The notes under the pieces are model-generated. The model saw only the letters and a program-made list of their open reading frames with translations. It made no database searches and was not told where the DNA came from. From an uncultured Bacteroidota bacterium (GTDB taxonomy: Bacteria > Bacteroidota > Bacteroidia > Bacteroidales > F082), in contig CAJXKB010000011.1 of the NCBI GenBank assembly GCA_913055825.1, positions 1-52,745 of the forward strand: 52,745 nt of DNA. Reading direction: 5' to 3'. A program made the position numbers and the translations under genes. This document shows, one piece after another, positions 1-8,306 of the stretch (within the stretch, counting starts at the first letter, position 1; every line of letters starts with the position of its first letter).

Positions 1-90
1 CTGAGTTTGTCACAGCTTTAATGGTTTCCTCAGCACATCAAAATAGGAATTAGCCATGTAAAATATTTCCCGGCATAAAATTTGATACCG

Positions 91-123
91 TTTGTAAGGA
101 TTCCAAAATTAGTATTACTTTTG
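91..123 (+). promoter_or_regulatory. Bacteroidota promoter of ssrA (tmRNA)
   Basis: TTTG at 91-94 and TACTTTTG at 116-123 match the Bacteroidota -33 (TTTG) and -7 (TAnnTTTG) consensus, with an ideal 21-base spacer. Transcription would start about 25-30 bases before the mature tmRNA end, which fits a precursor trimmed by RNase P. This is the best complete promoter in the window. Bases 1-90 hold no gene that I recognise. Confidence 0.75.
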
Positions 124-156
124 CAATCCTTTATCAAGATATGTTCTTTGACATAA

Positions 157-553
157 GGGGCTGACTGGTTTTGACAGCATTTGAATGGATAAGTAAGCAT
201 GCCGGGCAAGGTAACAAAACCCGTAAAACTAAGTTACAATCTATTTTATTTGGCGAAAACAATTACGCTCTCGCAGCCTAGTCGAAGTTTAGTAAACTGG
301 CTTAATCCCTGGTCAAGGTTACCGGGGACGGGACGGCTCGCAGGTGGAGATGTTCGATTCCGGCCTGATATCGAGTCGCAAGCAATTTCGAACTGGTTCT
401 GTTTTTGTCTGGAGAACAGGATGAGATAAACAGACTAAGGTAATATTTTGGGTGTTTGTCCCCGTATATTGCCCTACAACCAACGACAAACTAAGCATGT
501 AGAAAGCTTATTGGTTCCGTGTTTGGACGAGGGTTCGAATCCCTCCAGCTCCA
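157..553 (+). ncRNA. ssrA: tmRNA (SsrA), tag GENNYALAA
   Basis: Transfer-messenger RNA rescues stalled ribosomes together with SmpB and tags the nascent chain for proteolysis. The 5' end GGGGCTG (157-163) pairs with CAGCTCC (546-552) as a tRNA-like acceptor stem. A T-arm with GGTTCGAATCC lies just before the 3' end. The tag reading frame starts at the GGC at 252 and reads G-E-N-N-Y-A-L-A-A, followed by TAG at 279-281. This is the tag type known from Bacteroidota such as Porphyromonas. The CCA tail is not encoded: the bases after the discriminator A553 are CAA. A 76-residue reading frame across the region is not a gene. Confidence 0.97.
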
Positions 554-579
554 CAAAATTATTTATAATTTAAAATACA

Positions 580-651
580 GGTCCCGTAGTTCAACGGATA
601 GAATGTCAGATTCCGGTTCTGATGATTCGGGTTCGAATCCCGGCGGGATCA
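580..651 (+). tRNA. tRNA-Arg (anticodon CCG)
   Basis: A full cloverleaf can be drawn. The acceptor GGTCCCG (580-586) pairs with CGGGATC (644-650). The D stem is GTTC/GAAT. The anticodon stem TCAGA/TCTGA encloses the loop TTCCGGT, with CCG at 613-615. The T arm has the loop TTCGAAT. Anticodon CCG reads the arginine codon CGG. CCA is not encoded. It lies 26 bases after the tmRNA and may share its transcript. Confidence 0.95.
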
Positions 652-685
652 CTTTCTAAAACCCAACAAGTTAATTATTAATCTG

Positions 686-1279
686 TTAGGGACGTATTGT
701 GATAAACACGGGCGATTTTCTGATCTTCTTCCCCGCGTGGTGCCAAAATCTGAATTTAAAAACCAACCCCAATTTTTTAATCTCCTTTTTGCTTTGGCCT
801 CCCAAAACCATATTCATCACCTTAACTATTGAACCCGATTTAACCAACCTAACCAAATCAAAATTGACGCGAACCGGAAAAGTCACCTTTTTTTCAGGAG
901 AAATGCGTATTTCATGGCCTATTATTCCCTTTGCCAAAGTATCGCTCCGGGTTAGTAACAGCCAGTCGGCACCCTGAACAATCGCAACTTCCGAAGCCGG
1001 ATTGTATCCTGCAACCGTAACCTCCATCACCGATGGCAAACTCCCTTGCAGCATTTGCCGGCCCAAAATCAACATCTGGCTGAAATCAAAAGTGGAATAG
1101 TTTTTTATTTTAGAGACATCTATCCCTGCAACACTTCGCATCTGCGCATTTACCACTGTAAAACGGCTATGCACAAAACGGTCAAATTCTTGTGTTTGCC
1201 GGTAAATACCACACGAATAAACCAACAGAATTAAAACTGCAAAAACAATCAGCGATAATTTTCCGGCATTTTTCGGCAT
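686..1279 (-). CDS. LEA type 2-like lipoprotein or membrane-anchored protein
   Basis: The protein has 197 residues. A hydrophobic N-terminus (about 7-22) ends in Val-Tyr-Ser-Cys, so Cys23 may be lipidated, although Tyr at that place is unusual for a lipobox and an uncleaved anchor is possible. The middle part (about 85-150) has the pattern of the LEA type 2 beta-sandwich: a V-x-V-x-x-Y-N-P segment, then an alternating hydrophobic strand with G-A-D-W-L-L-L, then a Pro-rich edge before a final strand. The partner is unknown. It begins 23 bases after the typA stop and is probably cotranscribed with typA. It converges on the tRNA-Arg gene. Confidence 0.6.
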   Translation of the reverse strand: MPKNAGKLSLIVFAVLILLVYSCGIYRQTQEFDRFVHSRFTVVNAQMRSVAGIDVSKIKNYSTFDFSQMLILGRQMLQGSLPSVMEVTVAGYNPASEVAIVQGADWLLLTRSDTLAKGIIGHEIRISPEKKVTFPVRVNFDLVRLVKSGSIVKVMNMVLGGQSKKEIKKLGLVFKFRFWHHAGKKIRKSPVFITIRP

Positions 1280-1302
1280 GCTTCCAGTTTATTGCATCGT
1301 AT

Positions 1303-3105
1303 TTATGCCTTGGCAGCCCGTTTCCGATCATGCTCATTAAGCAGAATCTTACGTAAACGCAGTGAGCGAGGTGTTACTTCAAGGTACTCATCCTCCCGGA
1401 TGTTTTCCATAAACTCTTCCAGCGAAAAACGCACAGCCGGCGGAATCAGCACTTTGTTATCCGATCCGGATGCACGCATATTGGTAAGCTTTTTACCCTT
1501 ATTCACATTTACCACAATATCTTTATCGCGCGTACTCTCGCCAATCACCTGTCCGGCATATACTTCATCGTTAGGGGCAATGTAAAAACGTCCACGGTCG
1601 ACCAGTTTCCAAATGGCATAAGCCACAGCCGTGCCGGTTTCCATCGAAATTAACGCCGCATTTGAGCGGGCATTAAACTCACCTTTCCAGGGTTCAAAAT
1701 CTTTAAACCGATGGGCAATAATGGCTTCTCCCTCGGTAGAGGTAAGCACAAGATTCCGCAAACCTATAATACCTCTCGATGGAATGTTAAACTCCAGCAA
1801 CATACGATCGTTTTTCGGTTCCATGTTTAAAAGCTCACCTTTGCGGTTTGTAACAATATCAATCACACGGCCCGAAAAATTTTCAGGGACCAGAACTGTT
1901 AAACTCTCAACAGGCTCATGTTTTACGCCATCAATTTCTTTGATAATTACCTTGGGCTGACCTAGTTGGAATTCATATCCCTCACGGCGCATGGTTTCAA
2001 TTAAAATAGACAAATGCAAAATGCCCCGGCCATAAACCATCCACGCATCAGCCGAATCGGTATTCTCCACACGCAGAGCAAGATTTTTCTCAGTTTCCAA
2101 CATCAAACGGTCCCTGATATGGCGCGAAGTAACATATTTACCTTCCTTTCCGAAAAACGGGGAATTGTTAATGGTAAAGAGCATGCTCATGGTAGGCTCA
2201 TCAATTTTTATGGGAGGTAGTCCTTCAGGGTTTTCAAAATCAGCCACCGTATCACCAATTTCAAAATCTTCAATTCCCATCAATGCAATAATATCGCCCG
2301 CATGTACCACACCTTTATATTTTTCCTTTCCAAGACCCTCAAAACGGTATAATTCTTTAATTTTTGATTTTTCGATCTTTCCGCTACGTTTTACCAGCGA
2401 CACATTCATACCGGCCTGTAACGAACCACGCATCAAACGCCCCACAGCAATTCTGCCCACATACGACGAATAATCAAGCGAAGTAATTTGCATTTGCGGG
2501 GTACCTGCCTTAAACTCAGCCGATGGAATATGCTCCAAAATCACATCCAACAGATATGAAACATCCGTTGTCGGATTTTGCCAGTCAGGCCCCATCCATC
2601 CTTGTTTCGACGAACCATAAACCGTAGGAAAATCCAGCTGTTTTTCCGAAGCCCCAAGGTTAAACATCAAATCAAATACCGCTTCCTGCGTCTCCTCGGG
2701 ACGACAATTGGGCTTATCCACTTTGTTGATAACCACAATAGGAATCAATTTTAAATCGATGGCCTTTTGCAACACAAAACGGGTTTGCGGCATGGGGCCT
2801 TCAAATGCATCAACTACGAGTAACACGCCGTCAGCCATGTTCAAAACCCTTTCCACTTCACCACCGAAATCGGAGTGACCGGGAGTATCGATGATGTTAA
2901 TCTTAACACCTTTGTAACGAACCGACACGTTTTTCGACAAAATAGTAATGCCTCTTTCACGTTCAAGGTCGTTACTGTCAAGAATCAGGTCGCCCATTTC
3001 CTGGTTTTCACGAAAAAGTTTTACCTGGTATAACAACCTGTCAACCAGCGTAGTCTTACCATGATCAACATGTGCGATAATCGCAATATTTTTAATCTCA
3101 TTCAT
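1303..3105 (-). CDS. typA: translational GTPase TypA/BipA
   Basis: A ribosome-associated GTPase related to EF-G that helps 50S assembly and growth under stress or cold. The 600 residues match the family length. The P-loop A-H-V-D-H-G-K-T-T is at about 11-19, followed by switch I with R-G-I-T, then D-T-P-G-H and N-K-V-D in order, so the GTPase centre is intact. The beta-barrel, EF-G-like domains III and V and the TypA-specific C-terminal domain follow. The start is the ATG 27 bases downstream of a good -7 box (3133-3140). It is first in a two-gene unit with the LEA-like gene. Confidence 0.97.
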   Translation of the reverse strand: MNEIKNIAIIAHVDHGKTTLVDRLLYQVKLFRENQEMGDLILDSNDLERERGITILSKNVSVRYKGVKINIIDTPGHSDFGGEVERVLNMADGVLLVVDAFEGPMPQTRFVLQKAIDLKLIPIVVINKVDKPNCRPEETQEAVFDLMFNLGASEKQLDFPTVYGSSKQGWMGPDWQNPTTDVSYLLDVILEHIPSAEFKAGTPQMQITSLDYSSYVGRIAVGRLMRGSLQAGMNVSLVKRSGKIEKSKIKELYRFEGLGKEKYKGVVHAGDIIALMGIEDFEIGDTVADFENPEGLPPIKIDEPTMSMLFTINNSPFFGKEGKYVTSRHIRDRLMLETEKNLALRVENTDSADAWMVYGRGILHLSILIETMRREGYEFQLGQPKVIIKEIDGVKHEPVESLTVLVPENFSGRVIDIVTNRKGELLNMEPKNDRMLLEFNIPSRGIIGLRNLVLTSTEGEAIIAHRFKDFEPWKGEFNARSNAALISMETGTAVAYAIWKLVDRGRFYIAPNDEVYAGQVIGESTRDKDIVVNVNKGKKLTNMRASGSDNKVLIPPAVRFSLEEFMENIREDEYLEVTPRSLRLRKILLNEHDRKRAAKA

Positions 3106-3132
3106 CGATTTGCGGTATTAAATTTAGGGCTG

Positions 3133-3162
3133 CAAAGATACACTTATTATACACGCAATCAA
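3133..3162 (-). promoter_or_regulatory. Promoter of typA
   Basis: Read on the minus strand, TATCTTTG (3140-3133) matches TAnnTTTG. A TTG (3162-3160) lies 19 bases upstream as a -33 element. The box ends 27 bases before the typA start codon. Confidence 0.6.
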
Positions 3163-3464
3163 CACTAAAACAAAAGAAACCTTTTCAGTAAAAATCAATG
3201 CCGAAATATAATAATCAATTGTCTTTATTGGGCAGCTGTCATGCCAATACATGCCAACGGGCTGTCCGCTCATAGTCCTCGTTCCTGTGTAAATTGCAAA
3301 TTTAAAATCATCAAATTTCTGTGCGTCAGAACTTCAAGTTTGCTGATGGCTTATTTCAGATTTGCAGTCACCCGCAACACCCTTGCCATTCGCTAATGTT
3401 TCCTATCAACCCGGCACATACAAAGACTTGCACCATGTTAGATTATTACCATGCACGACATACT
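3163..3464. other. Intergenic region without a recognisable gene
   Basis: About 300 bases between the typA promoter and the Thx terminator. No convincing reading frame or known RNA was found. The segment 3237-3460 is richer in G and C than the AT-rich stretches around it and looks like decayed repeat or mobile material, but no second copy is present in this window. Confidence 0.4.
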
Positions 3465-3490
3465 AAAAAAACGGGGCAGACACCCCGTTT
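3465..3490 (-). terminator. Intrinsic terminator of the Thx gene
   Basis: An eight-pair stem, AAACGGGG (3469-3476) with CCCCGTTT (3483-3490), and a six-base loop. On the minus strand it is followed by a run of T (complement of the A run at 3465-3471). It lies ten bases after the Thx stop codon. Confidence 0.85.
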
Positions 3491-3499
3491 CTCCAATGG

Positions 3500-3844
3500 T
3501 TATTCTTTTTCTTTTGGCTTTTTCTCCTTTTCTTTTTTAGGAGTTGCCTTTTTAGCCAGAGTTTTTTTGGCTGCCGGTTTCTTTGCAGCTTTTGGTTCCG
3601 CTTTTTTTGTAGCTGTCTTGGTTGTTGTTTTAGTTGTTTTAGTTGTTTTAGCAGTGGTGGAGGTCTTTTTTACCGGTGCTCTTTTCTTTTTAGGTTTTTC
3701 TTTTACCGGAGTTTCAACTTTCGGTTCGTCGGCAACAACAGCTTTGGGAACGTATTTATTTTTTTTTGATTTCCTTCTGCGGATTCGTCCATATGATCCG
3801 TTAACAATTTTTCCTCTTTTGGTTTTTTTGTCGCCTTTTCCCAT
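3500..3844 (-). CDS. 30S ribosomal protein Thx with a long Lys/Ala/Thr-rich tail
   Basis: Residues 1-30 (start M-G-K-G-D-K-K-T-K-R-G-K-I) match the small basic protein Thx/bTHX, which in Thermus is about 27 residues long and sits in a cavity at the top of the 30S head. Here the protein runs on to 114 residues. Residues 35-114 are almost only Lys, Ala, Thr, Pro and Glu, like a histone H1 tail, with K-T-T repeats coded by a perfect 9-base tandem repeat. The start codon directly gives the conserved Thx N-terminus. It has its own -7 box and its own terminator, so it is a single-gene unit between trmH and typA. That the core is Thx is well supported. The role of the tail is unknown. Confidence 0.85.
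   Translation of the reverse strand: MGKGDKKTKRGKIVNGSYGRIRRRKSKKNKYVPKAVVADEPKVETPVKEKPKKKRAPVKKTSTTAKTTKTTKTTTKTATKKAEPKAAKKPAAKKTLAKKATPKKEKEKKPKEKE
3624..3650 (-). repeat. 9-bp tandem repeat, three perfect copies, inside the Thx tail
   Basis: Three perfect head-to-tail copies of GTTGTTTTA (plus strand), in frame with the Thx gene, coding for the K-T-T-rich stretch. A unit that is a multiple of three can change in number by slippage without breaking the frame. Confidence 0.85.
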
Positions 3845-3904
3845 TGTTATATGTTTTTATGATGATTAATTTCACGGTAAAATTATCAAAAAAAATCGTT
3901 GAAA

Positions 3905-3912
3905 CAAATCTA
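3905..3912 (-). promoter_or_regulatory. -7 promoter box of the Thx gene
   Basis: TAGATTTG on the minus strand fits TAnnTTTG. It touches the trmH stop codon and leaves a leader of about 50 bases before the Thx ATG. No clear -33 element was seen. Confidence 0.5.
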
Positions 3913-4599
3913 TCACCTATTTTTCAGCCGCTGAAGAAATTCTTTCTCAATTAATTCGGAACGTTTAATGCTTCTTCGGGTCCATTCTAACAAAATATCC
4001 AATTTTTCATCTTTAGAAAGTTGCCACGAAATATCCGATTTTCTCAGCTTTTCTGTCAGCGTAAAAAGCGTGAGGGCTGCCGAAACAGAGATATTGTAAC
4101 TCTCGGTAAAACCATACATGGGAATACGCAAATATTCATCGGCATTTTGAATGGCGGTTTCCGATAAACCTTTTAATTCGGTACCGAAAACCAAAGCTAT
4201 TTTCCCGTCCAGTGAAATTTCATCCAGATTTTTATCCTCGGCATGCGGCGTAGTGGCCACAATACGATAGCCTTGTTTACGCAAAACATCATAGGCTTCT
4301 AAGGTATTTTCCTTCGATTTATTATACTTAACCAAATTCAACCATTTTGAAGAACCCATAGCCACTTCCGGATTTACTTCGTACCTGTTTCTGTTTTCGA
4401 TAATGTGAATATCCTGAATACCTGTTAAATCGGCACTGCGCAATACGGCACTGGCATTATGTGGTTGGTAAATATCTTCAAGCACCACCGTGATGTATCG
4501 GGTACGATATTGAATTATCTTATCAAATAATTGTTTTCTGTTATCGGTAAGATAAGAGGACAAAAAGGTTAAAATTTCTTTTTTTATTTTCGTTTCCAT
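3913..4599 (-). CDS. trmH: tRNA (guanosine-2'-O)-methyltransferase, TrmH family (SpoU)
   Basis: A SPOUT-fold enzyme that transfers a methyl group from S-adenosylmethionine to the ribose of a guanosine, in TrmH at G18 of the tRNA D-loop. The three SpoU motifs are present: N-A-S-A-V-L-R-S near 48-55, F-G-T-E-L-K-G-L-S near 138-146, and I-P-M-x-G with Y-N-I-S-V-S-A-A-L near 158-178. The last two build the trefoil knot that binds the cofactor. The protein has 228 residues, within family length. TrmH is preferred over RlmB because there is no N-terminal ribosome-binding domain and motif 1 resembles TrmH (Q-P-H-N-A-S-A). The gene stands alone. Confidence 0.88.
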   Translation of the reverse strand: METKIKKEILTFLSSYLTDNRKQLFDKIIQYRTRYITVVLEDIYQPHNASAVLRSADLTGIQDIHIIENRNRYEVNPEVAMGSSKWLNLVKYNKSKENTLEAYDVLRKQGYRIVATTPHAEDKNLDEISLDGKIALVFGTELKGLSETAIQNADEYLRIPMYGFTESYNISVSAALTLFTLTEKLRKSDISWQLSKDEKLDILLEWTRRSIKRSELIEKEFLQRLKNR

Positions 4600-4678
4600 C
4601 CTTAAAATTTGAGATTAAGGTATTTTTAAACTAAAGGGGGAAACACTGTGCATTTCTCCCCTTTCAGCTTTTCAGTCT

Positions 4679-7270
4679 TTATAAATCTTTTTTCGGATAC
4701 ATGGCATTCCACCATTCAGGCTGGTTTTTTAAATATTTGGCAAACCAGGCAAAAATGGTTTTCTGCCAAAGAATACGTTTATTGTATTCCATGATGTGAT
4801 GGTTCTGGCCTTCTACTTCAACAAGTGTTACCGGTCGGCCCAGCAGTTTTAATGCCGTATAAAGCTGAATACTTTCTCCTGTGGGCACATTGGTGTCGGC
4901 AGTGCCATGCAATAATAAAAGTGGTGTGTGAATTTTATCTGCAAGAAAAAGCGGACTATGATTCACATACAGTTTTGTATTATTCCACGGAAAGCTGTTT
5001 GCCGAAGCCACCGAACTGTACAAATAGCCCCAATAACCCTGTCCCCAGTAGGAAGTTATGGAACTAATACCGGCATGGGCGATGGCCGTCGTGAAAATAT
5101 CGGTTTGCGTTTGCAGGTACATGGTCATATACCCGCCGTAAGAAGCCCCGAGACAGCCCACCTCTTTTGGGTTAACGCCGGGATGTGCTTTCAGGAATTT
5201 TTTCGTACCCTCGATAATGTCGCTGGCATTTTCTTTTCCCCATCCGTTTACGTGCAGGGCCGAAAAATCCTGTCCGTAACCAGTTGCCCCGCTGGGTTGC
5301 AAATCATAAACGATGTAACCCATGGCAGCAAATAGATTTTTAGGATAACGACCTCCGAAATCGCGTCCCGTGGGACTCGTGCCACCATAATAATAAACAA
5401 TAAGCGGATATTTTTTGCCGGGGTCATAATCAGGTGGATAGTAAATCCTGCCCTCAATAGTCAACCCTTTTTTGTTTACAAAATTCCAATCTTCCGTTTT
5501 CCCGAATTTTACATTGGAAAAGAAATTCTTTTCAGGATCATCCAGCAGTTTTTGTTTTGATGTTGCAATATTGAAATCCCAGGCAACAGCAGGATGGGAG
5601 ATACTGCTTCCCGAATAAGCCATGGCTGCACGTTGCCGCGCGAAACTCATTTGATTAACCATGTCTACCTTGGTATTCAACTGTTTATAAACACCCGATT
5701 CGGGATTATATACCCATAAATCCCTGTATGTACGATCCTCGGCAAGAATATAAATCTTATTATCAACCGGATTCCAGTAGGCATCCTGAATAGAGGGGTT
5801 GAAATCTTTTGATATGGCCTTTACCGTCTTCGATTTTATATCATAAATATAAGCCTGAATATCGAAATCGTTGGGGATTTTGGCCTTTTTCAGATTTGTG
5901 CCTGCCCCACCAAACATGGCCGCACTTCCGGTAACTATCAGTTGCTTTCCATCCGGCGAATAACTAACACTACCACCGAAATTAGCATCCCAAATCGTAT
6001 CGACTTTCCGGCTTGCAATGTTCATTTGCATCAATATCTGGCGCGTAAACGGCCGTTTGCTATAATCAGGAAAACTTTGAGAAAAAAGAATACGCTGTCC
6101 ATCGGGGCTAATGTCCTGAAGTTGATTGGTTAAGTAGCCATAAGTTAAAGGGGTAACCGAAAGGTCGCTTATTTTCAGCAAGTATAGTTGTGTCCTTGTA
6201 CGGTACCAGGGCCACCTGTCAGGCATGCCTTCCAGTTTGAAAACCCCTGTGGTATTTTTATCTTGTTTTTCCTTTACTGAATAAATCAAAAATTTACCAT
6301 TGGGGCTCCAGCTATAACCTGAAAAACGTTTTACCCGGCTCAAAAGTGGTTTTTCCACGTGCGTATTCAAATTAAAAACTACGAGATTTGTATTCTCACC
6401 AAACTTACCAAGATAACTGATTGAATGTGAGCCAGGGATCCATTGTGCCGAGCGGATAGTGCTGTGCCTGGAAGAAAAAATAAGTGCTCCGGTTTTTACA
6501 TTCTTTATCACAAACCAATTATCTGTTTTCCCTTTTGGGGGGAAAGTTTCGGAATAATTAAGCATCACAAGACTGCCATCGTCCGAAAGGCTGCTGCTCT
6601 TTAACTGTTGTCCGTGCAACAAATGGGCAATGTCCATAAATTGCTCATTTGAAGTAGAAATAGTTAAGGCATTTCGTGGAAAATCGTTGCTGAAATTTAC
6701 GTAAGCTTGCACCTGCCACGCAAGGCTGTCACCCGCTTTGTACAACGATTTAATGAGAAGGGCATATTTTCCGGGCTCTAACTTAAGCCGGAGTTTCTTT
6801 GTTTGAACTTTTCCTGTTGATGTATATTGTGAAAGCTTTTTTACTCCGTTAACAAATACTTCAAAATTTTGGGCACTGGAAATGTTAATTGAAACCGGAA
6901 CATACTGATGGGCTTGTAAATAGACCATTTGCCAGTTTACAGCATAAGGGTTAGTCCCGGTGGTTTTGAGCTTTGCTCCGTCAGATATTATTTTCCAGCG
7001 AAGTATTCCTGTTTTTGTCTGCATAAAAACATCACCGGCCTGTGGATTTTTAATGGCTTTTTGCTGAAATTTTAAAAGGTCGGCATCTGTAAAACTTTTT
7101 CCCATTAAATTATTCTTCCGGTGAAAAGCGGGGTATTGCACACCGACCGGGCCGGCATTAATCCATTCATTTATTACTTGTTTTTGTTGCGTTGTCTGCT
7201 GTGCATAAATGTAATTTTCGGTTCCCGTCATAACGAGGATACCGATTAATAAGGTTAATATTTTATTCAT
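4679..7270 (-). CDS. S9 family serine peptidase (prolyl oligopeptidase type), secreted
   Basis: The 863 residues begin with a signal peptide (about 1-23, ending Ile-Tyr-Ala). A long N-terminal half has repeated S-P-D-G or S-P-N-G segments typical of beta-propeller blades. The C-terminal alpha/beta-hydrolase domain carries G-A-S-Y-G-G-Y with the nucleophile Ser near 708, an Asp in H-G-T-A-D-T-N near 788 and a His in G-Q-N-H-H near 824. Family members cut oligopeptides, often as dipeptidyl or acylaminoacyl peptidases; the specificity cannot be read from sequence. It lies only three bases after the upstream gene's stop and shares its transcript. The export signal suggests periplasmic peptide digestion. 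Confidence 0.9.
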   Translation of the reverse strand: MNKILTLLIGILVMTGTENYIYAQQTTQQKQVINEWINAGPVGVQYPAFHRKNNLMGKSFTDADLLKFQQKAIKNPQAGDVFMQTKTGILRWKIISDGAKLKTTGTNPYAVNWQMVYLQAHQYVPVSINISSAQNFEVFVNGVKKLSQYTSTGKVQTKKLRLKLEPGKYALLIKSLYKAGDSLAWQVQAYVNFSNDFPRNALTISTSNEQFMDIAHLLHGQQLKSSSLSDDGSLVMLNYSETFPPKGKTDNWFVIKNVKTGALIFSSRHSTIRSAQWIPGSHSISYLGKFGENTNLVVFNLNTHVEKPLLSRVKRFSGYSWSPNGKFLIYSVKEKQDKNTTGVFKLEGMPDRWPWYRTRTQLYLLKISDLSVTPLTYGYLTNQLQDISPDGQRILFSQSFPDYSKRPFTRQILMQMNIASRKVDTIWDANFGGSVSYSPDGKQLIVTGSAAMFGGAGTNLKKAKIPNDFDIQAYIYDIKSKTVKAISKDFNPSIQDAYWNPVDNKIYILAEDRTYRDLWVYNPESGVYKQLNTKVDMVNQMSFARQRAAMAYSGSSISHPAVAWDFNIATSKQKLLDDPEKNFFSNVKFGKTEDWNFVNKKGLTIEGRIYYPPDYDPGKKYPLIVYYYGGTSPTGRDFGGRYPKNLFAAMGYIVYDLQPSGATGYGQDFSALHVNGWGKENASDIIEGTKKFLKAHPGVNPKEVGCLGASYGGYMTMYLQTQTDIFTTAIAHAGISSITSYWGQGYWGYLYSSVASANSFPWNNTKLYVNHSPLFLADKIHTPLLLLHGTADTNVPTGESIQLYTALKLLGRPVTLVEVEGQNHHIMEYNKRILWQKTIFAWFAKYLKNQPEWWNAMYPKKDL

Positions 7271-7273
7271 GAT

Positions 7274-8173
7274 TTAGAATTTTGGTTGCTTTTTCACTAC
7301 TGACTTTTCAGGAAACGATGGAAAACCATCATCATTATTTTGATCATCCCATGGGTTATTCTTGCCCGGGACGGGAGCATTCATATCTAATTGCATAATT
7401 TCTTCAATACTTGCAGGACGATATGATTTGGGGGGCATAAATAGTTCAGGACTTATTGCCATTTGCTTAACTTTTTTTAATTGAGTAATCTGTTTGACAC
7501 CCTGCGGGAGATAAACTATTGATTTTACAATTAAACCACTCTTAAGTAAATTGGCATAGCCTGATGTATGTGAAATCATATTCTCCCTTGATTGCGGGTT
7601 CATTGAGCGGGTAAACAACAACAATTTACTCACATCTGTTTCACCATAAGGCTTTTTATCGAAAGTTACCCACAAGGTCTCCTTTAGTAGTACGCTGTCC
7701 AACCTGATTGAATACTCAAAAGTCTTAAAATCGCCTATTTGCTGAACCTTACCTGTTTTTTGAAACTGCACAACCGGAACAGCAGCCGATGAATCGGGAA
7801 ACATATCCGAGCTATCCATTTTGCGGATAATCTTACGAAGCGTATCTTTTTGATTGACAGGAGCACGTAACAACAACATCTGGAGTTGTTGCTTCATCAG
7901 TTGATTGGTTTGATGCTTCAATTCCCGGGGTGTCCCCTTCCAGAATATCCTATGCTGCGGAAAAATCAATGTGAGCTCTCCTTTATTTAAGTTTAAAATA
8001 CTGATGGTCGTATTACCGTCAATACGTACCATATTTTGTTGAATAAAAGTAGTTTGAAAACGATGATTTCCGAGATTATCATGGCTTTCTTCTATCACAA
8101 CCCACCCAGCAAACAGTGATTGATGAAGAAAGACCCCTAGTAAAACCAGGATGTAAAATGAGCCCTTTTGCAT
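7274..8173 (-). CDS. Secreted DUF4412-like protein
   Basis: The protein has 299 residues. A signal peptide (about 1-22) is followed by a beta-rich region in which short strands carry an R-I-D-G turn and a 'N-L-N-K-G-E-L' strand, as in DUF4412 proteins that bind or sense periplasmic material. The C-terminus is polar and Pro/Asp/Asn-rich. No catalytic residues are visible. It is the first gene of a two-gene operon with the S9 peptidase, so it may be an accessory or chaperone of that peptidase; this is inference. The DUF assignment rests on pattern only. Confidence 0.5.
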   Translation of the reverse strand: MQKGSFYILVLLGVFLHQSLFAGWVVIEESHDNLGNHRFQTTFIQQNMVRIDGNTTISILNLNKGELTLIFPQHRIFWKGTPRELKHQTNQLMKQQLQMLLLRAPVNQKDTLRKIIRKMDSSDMFPDSSAAVPVVQFQKTGKVQQIGDFKTFEYSIRLDSVLLKETLWVTFDKKPYGETDVSKLLLFTRSMNPQSRENMISHTSGYANLLKSGLIVKSIVYLPQGVKQITQLKKVKQMAISPELFMPPKSYRPASIEEIMQLDMNAPVPGKNNPWDDQNNDDGFPSFPEKSVVKKQPKF

Positions 8174-8228
8174 AAATTATTGCTAAATACCTTTTTAAAA
8201 TTGTTTAAAACAGATGTTTTTAACCAAA

Positions 8229-8236
8229 CAAAGTTA
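8229..8236 (-). promoter_or_regulatory. -7 promoter box of the DUF4412-S9 peptidase operon
   Basis: TAACTTTG on the minus strand fits TAnnTTTG. It lies 55 bases upstream of the first start codon. It is back to back with the plus-strand box at 8278-8285. Confidence 0.5.
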
Positions 8237-8277
8237 AAAAAATAGGATATCGCATTTTATTATTAGGAATAAAAATT

Positions 8278-8285
8278 TACTTTTG
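8278..8285 (+). promoter_or_regulatory. -7 promoter box of the TPR gene
   Basis: TACTTTTG fits TAnnTTTG. The in-frame ATG at 8283 lies inside this box, so it cannot be in the transcript. This supports the ATG at 8307 as the real start. Confidence 0.6.
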
Positions 8286-8306
8286 CACTCTTTAAAATTA
8301 TCGGAG

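Noticed and set aside
199-429. 76-residue open frame at the window start
   Set aside because: It lies wholly inside the tmRNA; the sequence is explained by the RNA fold and the tag frame.
3321-3869. 182-residue plus-strand frame, rich in Phe and Val
   Set aside because: It is the antisense of the Lys-rich Thx gene; the composition is a mirror of Lys codons, and Thx has a recognised N-terminus, promoter and terminator.
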